This document shows, piece after piece, positions 8,617 to 21,000 of a stretch of 64,000 nt of DNA. The translations under genes and the position numbers were made by a program. Positions within the stretch are counted from its first letter, which is position 1; each line of letters starts with the position of its first letter. The notes beneath the pieces are model-generated. The model saw nothing but the letters and a program-made list of their open reading frames with translations, made no database searches and had not been told where the DNA came from. The DNA is from Apostichopus japonicus (lineage: Eukaryota; Echinodermata; Holothuroidea; Aspidochirotida; Stichopodidae). The DNA is taken from the NCBI RefSeq assembly GCF_037975245.1, contig NC_092569.1, positions 9,595,001 to 9,659,000 on the forward strand, written 5' to 3'.

Positions 8617-11600
8617 GTAAATACAAAGATATTTTCTGAACAGCACTGCCATGACGATTCATACCCTACATACATAAATGCAACTGTGTGGTCCTGTTAA
8701 GAAAACACTGCTTTTAACATAACATTGTTTCAACATATAACTACAATGAATGATGTGAATCTGACTGCGAAATTTCAAACAATGGAAAATATATTTATAT
8801 CTAGTAGGGGATTCGAACCAGTGACCAGAGGCATCATTTCCTTTGTTATTTTCCATTTTTACAACGTATATACAGATTTCAGATCTTTTTAGATTACTTT
8901 GTCTTAAAAGAATCCATTCACCAATAATGCACATTTATTACAGTTTAAAAGAAACCAAAATGTCAAAGGTCATATCCAATAGCTGAAAAGAAAGTTCTGT
9001 ACAGGTGAACTTTAAGAGAAAACATTTTTAATTCATTTTTCAACAATGATTACAAACATAGAGGAATATATCACATCCTTTAACGAAATTGGAACCAATC
9101 AAAGCTATCTCTAACCTTGCGAAAGTAGTAAAAGACTTAACTATACTGCCTTAAATTCAGATAAATGTCTGTGATTCAAATATATTTATGTGTAAACTAA
9201 TAGAATGGAATCCGAAGTATTTTATTCCTCTTTTATTTAGAACGTAAAAAGTCTGCAACTTTTTTGAGAGAATTTTTCCAGTTATGTGGGTAACTTGTTT
9301 TCTCTGACTCCTAAAACTACATGGTGTGTAGTTTATCCTTGAATTAGGATGACATTTGACCCTAAGCTATATTTTTAATGGACTATATTAACAATTTCAA
9401 TTCTAAATAGTTTCATTTTCATTATCATTTCTGTTGTTCACAAGGTTCGCGCTTCAGAAATAAACGTACTAATCTCACCATGAAATGGTATGTAATCTAA
9501 TCCAGGACGAAAAACTCGGTATCAGAAGAATCTGCCACTTAGGACAAAAGCGACAAGACGTAAATAGCGAAACATGATGTCCCTAGTTTATTTGATAGTT
9601 TTACGTATTGATCAAGGAAAAATGACAATGGATTTCATTCAATTAAACAACTATTTTGTCCGAGTTATGAAAATTTGTGAAGCGATAGAGTAATATTACC
9701 GATTAATATGTCTTAAATATTTGAGGCAATCATCTTGTAAAGGAATTACAAACATTACACATAGTTTAAATAGTATAACATTAATCAATATTTAGTTGGA
9801 AACATCTTTAAGACTTGGAACATATAGCATCATATTATAGTCTTCAATCTCCTTTCAAGAAACACTATTGTGGCATATGTTGTCGATGGTGTTCTCCAGC
9901 CGAGCCAAAATTAACAGAGGCGCTGTCATATTGGTCATGTATAGTTCCGCGACTGCAGATTATTATGGTACAGACAGGTGATCACTTGGAAAGTTTTGTT
10001 CAAAATAAATAAAGATAAGATATTTTGAAACATATATTTGAAGTTTCCAGTCAACCAACTTAATTCGTTTTTTTTTCTAAAAAAGAAATGTTTTAGGCTT
10101 ACAGCACAACTGAAACATTTAACTAGTCAATCACCCGGCACGTCTGTATGCAACTTCATCCAGTGTGTTCTAATGCTGGTTAGTGCTTTCAACCGAACGT
10201 GTTACTTCGATTCAGAGATCTGTAGACATATCAAATGCAACTCTGATAGGACCTGGAGTCCCTTAAAAGAACTGTTTTGGGACCCAGGGCCTTATATGGA
10301 GATCTACGGCTCTTCTACGACCTATATGACAGCGTCCTCAGTTGAAATTCTGGAGAGCCCTATTGCAATTGTCATGCAATTTCGTGCATCTCATAGCCTA
10401 TTTAGGAACACAAATATACATATACTTTTTGGACCCGTTCATAGAGGTACATCAATAGCGTAAATCCTGTCTTCATTCGGGGGGAGGGGGAATGGTTCAG
10501 TCGGGGAAATAGTTTGCATTAAGCCGGGAAGAATTGGACCGCTTTACTGCTGTAACCCTTGCCACACCCCCTTCACCTTTCCCAGCTTAACACAAAGTAT
10601 TTATTATCAAAAACTATCGTTTATGGCTACTTCAAAAATCCTAATTTATTGTTTATGCTACAGGATGCACATTCGACGTCTTACTTTATCTGAGACAGGA
10701 TTCCCCCCCCCCCCTTCCAAAAAAAAACAATACTAAAGAGACAGATCCACTGACCCTAGTACATCATCCCCTCTATTACAAAATCTTCCTTTCGCCTCTT
10801 ATCCTTCCTATCAGAAGGGCAAACTGAACTCCCCCCACCCCCCGAACCTTTGAAATCATGTGAACGCCACGGATGTACGTTATCTGTTTTGTTCTGTCTG
10901 TCCTAGAATTTGAGGGACTACAATTGAATCAACGTTTCAAAGGTAATCTGTTCGACCTTGATGTACTACTAAAGTTCAATTAAGTTTCAGTTAGCAGTAT
11001 CATATACATTATTAATATTTAGGCACTATTAATGTGTTTCTCTTTCTTGTGTTGCCGGATGCTTAACTAATTATAAGAGTTGATAGTTCTCAACCTAGTC
11101 ACAAAAAGGGAAACTAAAACTATATTTTTAAAAGTAAAGATCAAATTCAATGTTAATACAAAGTGATGCACCCGCTATTATGGTTATTTGAGTCATCAAC
11201 AAATGAAGCTTGAAGTCTACTTTCAGTAAAATTACACTCACTAAAAGGCACCAATATAACTTACTACTATGCATAACATCCCTTAGATTCGATTATTTGT
11301 CAATGCGTATGCTCTTAAATCATATGTTTATCGCTATATGACGAACATGATAAGGACGAGGAAGTTACAAGTAAACATCAAGATTGCAGTGACGATGTCA
11401 TCATTAATTTGTCATTTGTTTAAAAGCAGGAACTCTTTTGTGCCATCTGACAGATTCTCAGCGTCGAAGGAGGCCTATGTGGGTAAGATATTATTTTAAT
11501 CTTCCCTTCTGATTAATCCAAAGTCCTAACATAGTATTTACACAACTGTTCAATCCTTCCCTCTGATCGCATTCCTTACCCTCTCCATATAGGCGTTTCT

Positions 11601-12269
11601 ATAAAACCAGATGTTCCTTCACTATCACCCCCATCCCACTTTGCGCTCCATAGCCCATTCACACGGCTTAACCAGACCTTCCCTTTCCTCTCATTCTTTC
11701 ATGTCTCCTGTATATGTTAACCTGATTTTTTTCTGAAATCTCATTCCCTTCTTTATCTCATTCCATAACCTTACCACATCATTTACACAGCACCTTTATG
11801 CATTAATCATTCCAGGGGCACACTCCTCCCCCCCCCCCCCCGCTCCCCCATTGGCCACTAGTTTGTGATAATCCTCAACAATTTTCATAATCACTTGCCC
11901 CTTTTTCACTTTGGAATTTGAATAAATTGTAATTAAAAATATACTTTTCTTCAAAAAGTAATAAAAATATAATTACAAGTTCTCATTTCTTGAAAGGCAT
12001 TCAAGTAGTGCATTCGTGGTATTGAATGCACAAACGAGCGTTTTCAGCTAACTGTAGGCTTTGCACCCCCCCCCCCCTCCCCCTCCCCCTATCAGATCAA
12101 ATGAAAGTCACTAGCCAGTTGTTCCTCAAAATTTCCCCCTCCCAAGATTGAAGTCTCTTCCGCCGCCCCTTCATCGTTTCATATTTCCTGTATCCTGTAT
12201 CCATCCTTATCCCTCTACACCATTTAATGTTCCGGTAATCCTGTCTTTGTGTGGACCGTTTCGGTAAAC
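8617..12269 (+). other. Long intronic or intergenic stretch of the W1 relic
   Basis: Mostly unique AT-rich sequence with short C runs (10704, 11828, 12064) and pyrimidine-rich tracts. A tRNA B-box-like GGTTCGAATCCC lies on the minus strand near 8808-8819, perhaps a SINE fragment. One 141-codon frame (10038-10463) is described separately. I found no convincing linker exons of the W2 type. Confidence 0.4.
10038..10463 (+). CDS. Hypothetical open frame with a faintly CUB-like C-terminal half
   Basis: A 141-codon frame. Residues around PYMEIYGSSTT, then IVMQFRASHS and NIHILFG, resemble the spacing at the end of CUB domains (a D-Y-V-x-I-Y-D-like strand, a V-x-F-x-S strand, a final G-F-x-x-x-Y-like strand), with Cys residues before it. 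A phase 1 donor (AGAG|GTACAT) follows the CUB-like end, so an exon of a domain-shuffled gene is possible. There is no clear acceptor, and the canonical CUB residues are incomplete. It may be chance or a relic. Confidence 0.2.
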   Translation: MKFPVNQLNSFFFLKKKCFRLTAQLKHLTSQSPGTSVCNFIQCVLMLVSAFNRTCYFDSEICRHIKCNSDRTWSPLKELFWDPGPYMEIYGSSTTYMTASSVEILESPIAIVMQFRASHSLFRNTNIHILFGPVHRGTSIA

Positions 12270-12334
12270 TTCATCTTTCATTCTTGGATGTCTGACGGTG
12301 ATTGGTGTGAAGTGTGTCATAAGCACGTAAGTTT
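12268..12334 (+). pseudogene. W1 relic: decayed transmembrane exon
   Basis: The sequence retains TTTC...CTTGGATGT, TTGGTGTGA-like remnants and a CACGTAAGTTT donor region that align with the W2 exon at 19118-19184, but the frame is disrupted. Its place between the WSC relics and the tail relic fits the standard unit order. Confidence 0.5.
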
Positions 12335-12940
12335 GTATTTTTTTTGTGAAACTAGGACAACAATAGCGTTCTATACGCCTGTCTAATTTAATGGCAGGAT
12401 TGAATCTGCAAACTTCTTTACTGAATGATGCAACTGTGGAAGAGAAATCATAATGGTTTAACTTAGAGAATTGCCACTTCTCAAAACTAAGTCACTTTGA
12501 TATTTGCCAGACAAATCAAGCAATTATAACCTCTTTATAACCATTTGCTATTGTCTTGTCACGCTATTGTGTATGCAAGCTGGCGCTAACGTATTATACC
12601 TTACTAATGTAAGTTTGTATGTTTTAAGTAGCTTAAACAACAAGGAGTTCGATCCGGCCGTTAATGCATATACCTAGAGTACGTGTGACTTCAATAATTC
12701 CTGTGCTATAGAAAGTCGTGATATGAACGTTAATGGTTGATAAGTTTATGAGCTAATTCATTTAGATATGCTGAACGAGAACATATGCATATTCAGGTTT
12801 TTGTTGCATTTTCATGTTTTAATTTAATTCAATTGATCCAATTTTTAAAAACAAATGTTTATTGTATTTGAAAATAAACACAGCTTTAAAAAAGTATTTA
12901 ATTGCTGGCTTTACCTCTTTCTTTCAAGATTTCACGGAAG

Positions 12941-13160
12941 AAAAATCCTGAAAATGGATAGGCCTAAAAAGTCAAATAATAACACAGGATGATAACATAC
13001 AAGGATGATTCGTTATCGAATCAGGCTCCTTTGGATAATTTCATCGCCGATACTAGGTCACATTTGACTAGTATCGCGAATGATTTATAGTATGGATAGT
13101 AATCAATTTCCTTGTGTATCAAACAGAAATGCTTGGAAATTATTGAAATTACGAAGAAGT
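12941..13160 (+). pseudogene. W1 relic: decayed tail exon
   Basis: Clearly homologous to the 237-nt W2-W5 tail exons, including ATGGATAGGCCTA near the start, CAATTTCCTTGTGTATC in the middle and GAAGAAGTGTAAGTTC at the donor. It is 17 nt shorter, with an early in-frame TGA after the thirteenth codon and further frameshifts. A last-exon relic follows (acceptor at 13599-13601). Confidence 0.7.
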
Positions 13161-15155
13161 GTAAGTTCATGATGTTGGTGGTCCCCTTTAATGCATTTTC
13201 AAAAACCATTCAGGAGGGTAACAACATTATTACAAAAGGGGAGATAGATACGTCATGTTTTTATTAAGCGATTACTGAAATTACATCATAACACCCGACT
13301 GTTTAAGTTATTTAGTAAGGTAATACAGTTACTTTGTACCTTCTGTAGTAGTGTGAAAGGTCAAAAGCAAAGCAACTATTGAAATGTTTCCTGTGAGTCT
13401 AGCTCAGCCGAAATGCCCAAACCAAGAATATTTTTACCAATTATGAATTTTATACGTTTAAAATTTTCCAACCATTTTCTCACCATTTAAAATCCGTTTT
13501 GAATTGCATATGGTTGTAAACTTAATTGGGTTTCAAGAACCTGTACATAATTTCGATTAGCAATGACCGAAACCTCAATGGCTCTAATTAATTAATTTCA
13601 GGATAACGTTAAAGATACGTTGCAAATCTTCGTTTCGGCATGCCTGTGAAGTCCGAAACTTAATTGTGTTTAATACAGGTTATATTATCTTTTATAGAGG
13701 CATACGGAATGAAATTAAGAATATAACTATGGGAAGCTCAAATACCTCGCTGAATTCTGCCTGCAATCTTGTCATAATGTTTTCTAATGTAGAAGTATAT
13801 TGCACTCCATAGCTGGTGAAGAATTTTACGTTCCGTTTCGGTAATTCTAAATCGTTTTTTCCAGATATCCCGAAACCCGATACCTTCCTTTTGATTACCA
13901 ATCAATATTAAAGCAAAATAATGTTGGAAATATTTACGCCTCCTGAACAATCAAACTTAACCGATCCCTCCCATGCTGTCGACTAAACGTTTAGGTCAGT
14001 GGAACTATAGCTCAGACAAAGAACAGACAGTTCAGTTCAGTTCAGAGCCCTACCCTAGAATAGAACAATTTTAAACGTCAAATGGGTAAACTTTAAATTT
14101 TTGTTGTTATAACTGATTCTGAGTTGAATAACCAATGTATATAATCCTAAGGTCATGTGAGATTGTTCATGCTAGTATAGTGGGCGTGGCTAGTTGCTAA
14201 AGTGCATATCAATCAAGTAAGATCTTTTCGCATTCGTTAAAGTGAGGGTGCTAGAACTAAATAGCGTAAGCTGAAGGGCTTAAAGTACCAGGCGCGTTAA
14301 GTTATGTGCCACTTGGTTTTATTTTTGTAAAGGGAAGGTTCTTACAGTGATATGGTGTATTATATAAAATATTGCCTTTCAACTAAGATATGATAGGCAA
14401 TATGTATTTGATCAATATTTTAATTTTCATGACTAGTGAAAAAGCCAAAATGAATTACATTAAAATTAAAACGGTTTTGTTATCGATAGGTTTATAGGTG
14501 TAACTGATGTGTTAATTAAGAGGTTGTTTTTCGATCTAGCGCATCCAAAAGTTAATACCAATAGTGTTCAGTTGTATCCGATTTTTTTTTCCAAGAGGAA
14601 TAGTATAGTTTTAGTGTACTGTTGGTGCCTGAGTAGATAACCAAGGTATTGATTACTATACAGTTGGATGCAGGAGCCTGCTGGTTAGTCACGTCACTTT
14701 CCATATATGTTAAATAATCATCCATAAGATGAGTTCAATTGATTTGTCTAGAGAGGAAGATATACACACATGAAACTCATAATCAAAAGATCAATTTAAT
14801 TCCATGTTCTCGCTTACATATTTAACACTAAACAGCCGGGAGGAAATAAAAGGTCTTCTCTTTTCGATAAAACGTACAATTTCTTACTCGCGTCATAAAG
14901 CCTAATAAACACATGTTAATTATGTCTTATCTGGCTAACGAACGAAAGTAAAAATTGCGCGAACTGACGAGCGTAAGTTCTCCCTACACACACATTACGG
15001 AGGTTGAATTATCACTTTCACTGTCGGTTTATATAGATCTTACATGTAAGTTCGGTTGGAAATCGTTGCATGTGTCACGTTGTTAAGCTGACATATTATC
15101 GCTTAGCTGTGAGGGTGTAAAAAGTTGCCGAGTGTGTAAGAGAACATACTCTACA
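13161..15155 (+). other. Spacer between W1 and W2
   Basis: Homologous to the spacers after W2-W5: last-exon relic at 13602, a truncated copy of the later 76-codon conserved frame near 13972, then the common region up to the next signal exon. It lacks the ~400-bp SINE-bearing insertion present before W3-W6; the empty site lies near 14838-14855. Confidence 0.6.
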
Positions 15156-15219
15156 ATGCTACTCTTCAATTTCATCTCTGCAGCGACGGTTCTGTATGGA
15201 TCTCTCCTCTTTTCATCAG
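15156..15219 (+). CDS. W2 exon 1: signal peptide
   Basis: ATG, then a hydrophobic stretch ([15 protein letters not shown]...), ending CAG|GTGAGA in phase 1. The exon recurs in every later unit and always starts at the same ATG. Confidence 0.7.
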
Positions 15220-18039
15220 GTGAGACTAAAATTTTCATTTCTTTAATAATAGAACTGAATTGGTAAAAATGTAAACTGTGCTGATTCTATATGTAACAAA
15301 AGATTTCACTACGTAACCTGCGAACGTCACTGAGGAAGTGTTCTTTATGATTACAAAGTGGAATGATGGTTACTTAGTGTCTGATAGTGTAAATTGCATT
15401 CGAAGTACGATCCTTTGATAACACTCACAATATTAATATAAGTATTTACGATACAAGCAAACAACAAGGCAAGGCAGAGTCTGTCTAGCAGTGTGTTGCG
15501 ATCAAGATAGGCTTTTGTTGTTTTTACAATAGACAAGATAAGGATTCCAGAAAATGGATGTATCGTTCTTATATTATCACTGTTGGGTAACAGTTGCATA
15601 TTTGTAACACTGGCATTAGTAATTACAGATGATTGTTTTATGTAATATTCACACATGTCAACCTCATTCTTATAGATAAGTCCATTTGTGGCTGCAATAA
15701 CATGAGTGATCGAAATTATAGAGTTATTAATCGTTCAATCCAATGCAACGGTAACTATGTCCTACATATTTAATATGTTGTATTGCTTCATTTGCAAACC
15801 TCATGTCTAATTCCATCGTTCTTTTAGCGGTAATACTGGACTATAGTAACAAACTAGGTATGCTTTCATATACATATTACATGGTCTGTCTTTAAGGGCT
15901 ATGTACGGGACAGCTTATTTAACAATAAAATGAGTATCAAGAGGTTGTGTTAGACAGTAATAGTTATCTGTCCATATATATAGCGCCAAAGATACTAACC
16001 GGTAACTTCTGATTCAATCTATGTCCAAACTATGTTACATTACTTGGTGAAGGCTATTTATAGGCAATCTGTTAACGCCTATAAGCTCTACCACTTACTA
16101 TAAGTCTAATGTCTTTAACGTCGTCTAAAATGTTCTGCCATATATGATAGTTTACTCTTTTTACCATTTGAACTTATCTATACTGTAAAAAAGACTTTGA
16201 AAGATGGATCTATGTGTAAATATCAAGGAAACACGCGAGTGACTTCGCGCACTACCATATCGTTTCATATTTAAGTGAATTAGAGGTTTAAGAGGTATGT
16301 TTATGCTTGGATACTGACCACATTGGTTACAACCACTGTGAGTTCTTAGGAAACCAGAACTATGCAAGTTGAATGTTTGTGTTGAGCTGGAGGAGAAATT
16401 AAGCAGCTTATACACCATGTGTCTTTCTTTTGAGTTTTCTTTTCAACATGAAATCAATACTAACAAAGTTCATTTCGATCTGTAGCAGAAGGGACATATC
16501 TCGGTTGCTTTGATGTAAAAAAAACAGAACTTTCTGGAATGATAGAGAAAGTGGACAGAAACAACATGACTGTTTCTATGTGTTCTGATTTCTGTGGTAA
16601 TGGTGCATATGACAAATACGGCTTACAGTATGGATACCGGTGTTACTGTGGTAACCTGACGGAGATATTCAAGAACAATGATCGAGCAGAAGACCAATGC
16701 AAAAACCCGTGTCCAGGATCACCAAAATGTGGAGGGAATCAAGTGATAGCCATTTACAACTGTAAGTTGTATATCAAGTTCTTACAACAACAAAAATGTA
16801 CATTAAATTATTGCGCCTAATTTCTCTTATACTGAACGAAGCATCAGATGAAGGTTAAGAAATGTATCGATATTAACTTAAAACAATACGAGATTTCCGA
16901 TATTCTTTCTCGTTTAACGCTCTTGCTTGTCTTTACTTTTATTTTCAAAGACACGTCATACGTCGGATGCTACAGCTATACTCCAAATGAAATAATGGAC
17001 TTTGGCGGTAAAGTAGAGTACTTGACTCCAACTATTTGTAGCGAGATATGTCACACGTATAAGTTTTTCGGCGTGACACAAGGCAGTAAATGTTATTGTC
17101 GTTCCGTCATATCGAATACTCGACAGAGAAATGATGACGAATGTAATGAATTACCTTGTCAAGGAGTACCCACGTGTGGAGGATCTGGGTACATCGCTAT
17201 TTGGGACTTTGTTAACCGCACGCGTAAGGATTCTGGTAATATTTTATTAGTTAATAAAAATACATGCTTTGACAAAATGATCTGATTCATATTTTAGTGA
17301 TCTTAATAAGGAAATTATCTACGCAAAAAATCATTGCATCGAAGTGTATTGAACAGTGTATCTTTATTCGATATATAAGGTATACTTCGAACAAGATGAA
17401 CACTAAACAGCAAATCATTGTGCAAAGTAAAGCATTAACATCAAACTTTGATGGTCGTTACATATAAACATGCTGTGAAGTAAATGCAACTTTTTTTCTA
17501 GTTGATTGACGACATAATTGTTTACATCTTGTACATATATTACTACTTTGATTATGTCTGCAATTTTCATATGCAATATATAGTAGAGTATTTGTAAATC
17601 GACAACGCTCTTCTTAACTAATAACTATGTGGCACTAAGATAATGTAAAGTTTTATGTAAAATGTTGAACTCTGATTTGTTATCCCATGAGGCACATTTC
17701 ACTTCACGCTTAAATCAACTTAAACATTTGTATTGATATTTTTCATACAGAAATTAATGCATCTACAACAGTACCTCCAACGACAGGTGATTGCTTTAAT
17801 CAAGAGCTTCTAGGGGACTGAGTATTTAATTCATTGATTAAATTTGAACACTCATGCTGCATTTTGCTGCTTTTCATAACGCATCGTTCTTGAGAAAAAA
17901 CTTAACGGTTATAAGTCACACCGCACTTCACATTAAAACAAACAAATGAGCTTGCTTTTTCAAGGCTATATATTATGATTATGATTATGATTTTGATTGT
18001 GATGGTGACGATGATGATGGTGGTGATTGTGGTGGTGAT

Positions 18040-18092
<53 letters not shown>

Positions 18093-21000
18093 CGTACCAC
18101 AGATAGTGCAAAATTCATCGGCATTTTTTTTTTGTTTACGTCATGCCGTTCCGAATATTACATCAGTTTTTGTCAGCTTTTACTTTTAACTATTCTTATT
18201 GTTATTTATTCAGATATGTCTGCATCCATAACAGTACTGTCAACGATAGTTTCGCTGTACTCCGAAGGTGATCGTTTTGTTTCCAGTTTAATAAAGACTT
18301 TTTAGAGGCTTGAGTATTCAATTCGTTGAATTGATTTAGTTCCCAAACTTAAAAACTTTAATAGCTCAATCGTTACAGAGAACGGCGTTTGTAATCATGA
18401 TCTTACGGATTTTAATCCCGTTCTAGATAAAGTTTTCTTTATATTTTATATTTATAATTTAGCATTCAGTTTACAATATCGATTTACATAAACAACATTT
18501 CAGTAGGTTTTTATACTGTACAACTCACATGTAGATCATTAGACTTATAATTGTTGTCCCTGATTGTGACCATCATTTATGATATAGTTAAAAGATCTGC
18601 GAACACTTACAAAAACATTGTCCTTATCATTCTAAAAGGCATTAATAATCATCAAATAGCGGCAACTTCCATCGAAATCCATCAAAGTTGACCATTTTAC
18701 AAGTATCTTCTTAATTCTAGTTTTATTTATGAATAAACATTAGCTAATTATGAACATTGATGAATTATTGTAAATGAATGCCTAATTTTCTATTAAGTTA
18801 TCCCTTTGTTTTCACAACAAAAATTTGAAAAGGGAATATCACATTATTCAATAATATATGTGGGCTATTAATTAGGAATTCACTTATTAATGGCTGAAAT
18901 AAGAAATTTTGATGAGCGCAAACACTCAACGTCATAGTTTGCTTGTTTCCCATATTTCTCAAAACTTCAAAATGTGTATATCTTTGAAACGAAAAGAGCT
19001 TTCAAACAATGTCAACAGATTTTGAATGAGATTATCACATACACACAAATGTACAGAATATGGGGAAAATTACCTCGGTGTCCCTAGTACTTTAAATCAC
19101 TTTCTCTTTATCGGCAGTTTTTCTCGCTCTTTCGTTTGCTCTTGGATGTTTGGTTGTGATCGGAGTTTTAGGGATCTCACGAAGGTAAGTTTATCTTTTT
19201 CATTGCGAACTTTGACGTAATGGGCAGTAATATTTGTTTTCCCTCGAAGTATAGTCAATATTTGATACTCTTTACCTTTCTCAGCTGAGGACAGGATTTC
19301 TATACAATTCCCATTTTTTGGAAGTGTCTTCTCTTAAGGACCTTTTTATTTATTTATTTTTTAGCCAGCAACCCTTCCGCTATCCTTTCCAAATATAAAG
19401 CTTTATTTGTTTTCCCTTTGTAAAATATGACTAGGAAAAGAAACTCAATTTATAATCTTTGGAAAAGTTTATATATAAACTCGCTGTTACTTTTTGCCAC
19501 TTGTAATGCAATTGAACTTCTACTTTAACCCCAGATCTCCTATGTCTTATTTCGTGCTGATTCACAATACGCTCCGAATGTTTTGGTTTGCATTATCTCA
19601 TGAATTCCTGACCACATGAACAATCATCCAACAAGACATGAGCGCCATTTTCAAAAAGCTATCATCTTTGCACAAACGTGAATGTTTTCAGTTGTAAAAT
19701 TTAAGGTTATGGTACATTCCATGGGAAGGAAATCATGTAATATCAATTACATTTATGTAAACGTCTAACTTAACGTTCAGTTCAGCAATTGATTGAGTTG
19801 TCAATGACATACTGGGACAGGATTAGTACCGAAGGCCTTAGCAGCCTACACCATTCTTTAAAATGTTAACCTAGATTGAAGATTCTGTATGAATCTGAAA
19901 AAAAACTTATCATTCATAATGTCATGGCCATTGGCACGAAGCACAAGTGGGAATTCGATGACTGCAGTCCGATATGTTAACAATGCAACAAAAGATATCC
20001 GATGTGTCCTATGGGCAAACAAAAACTAGCTCAAACGTTTCTAAGTAACACAGTAACGTATTAAGATTTCCAATAGTTCTTCCCTTGGGTGCATTCCTCT
20101 TGATTATACACAAAAACTTGGTACACAAAACCCGTAATTGCTGTGAATTTCTTTCTGGTTTGTTAGTGTTATATTCATGGGCTCCCGTAAAGAGTATTTC
20201 ACTGACATGCATTTTGGGGCTGATTTTGAAACGAAATTGAGGCCGACACTGATTTTTAAGCCCCAACATATAACAATATGAAGCCAACATTAAAAATGTT
20301 AGGTCCAACAAGCAATTTCAGACCCGACACTACAGATTTGTGGTCACGACAATGAGGCTGAATTATTTCCAACATAAGCACCACATTTGGACTCCAAATT
20401 TTACCAAGCCTGACATGGATTGTGTCACAATTGAGAAGGAACTTCGTAAGTTCATCAACTCCATAGAGCCAGTGCTATTACCCTAGATTTCAATGACGCA
20501 AGTGGATGGGAACTCAGTCCATTACATTTTTGTCACTCGTCTTCCTCTCTCTTCCCTTTCCTCATCCTTGTCACTCCTCTGCATATTCCCCATCCTTGTC
20601 ACTTTATCTGCCCCTTTTCCTCATTCCACATCATTGTCACTATCTGCCCACTCTTTTTCCTAATTCATGTCACTGATCATCCCCTTCCCCTCCTTCCACA
20701 CTCTTGTCACCCATGTTCCCAGTCCCCTTCCCCTCTTTATCTGCCATCATTAACCATCTTGCTTTTCCTTCCTTCCCTAACCTTGCCGCTGAAGCACATA
20801 TCAAAATATCTCAATGTGGGTTCTCGGTGGACCAACAACAACCTAAAGTAGCATAGATCACAATAATATTGACTGTACCTGTAGGCTCACTATAGCACTT
20901 ACAGATAATTAACACTATAATATGAAATACATTCTGTGTGCATTCTGCCATCACAGGAGATTACATATTTACACTTAATAAGGGCTGCTATTCTGTGTGC

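Noticed and set aside
15351-15656. 101-codon minus-strand frame in the first W2 intron
   Set aside because: The homologous introns of W3-W6 do not keep the frame, so it is probably chance.
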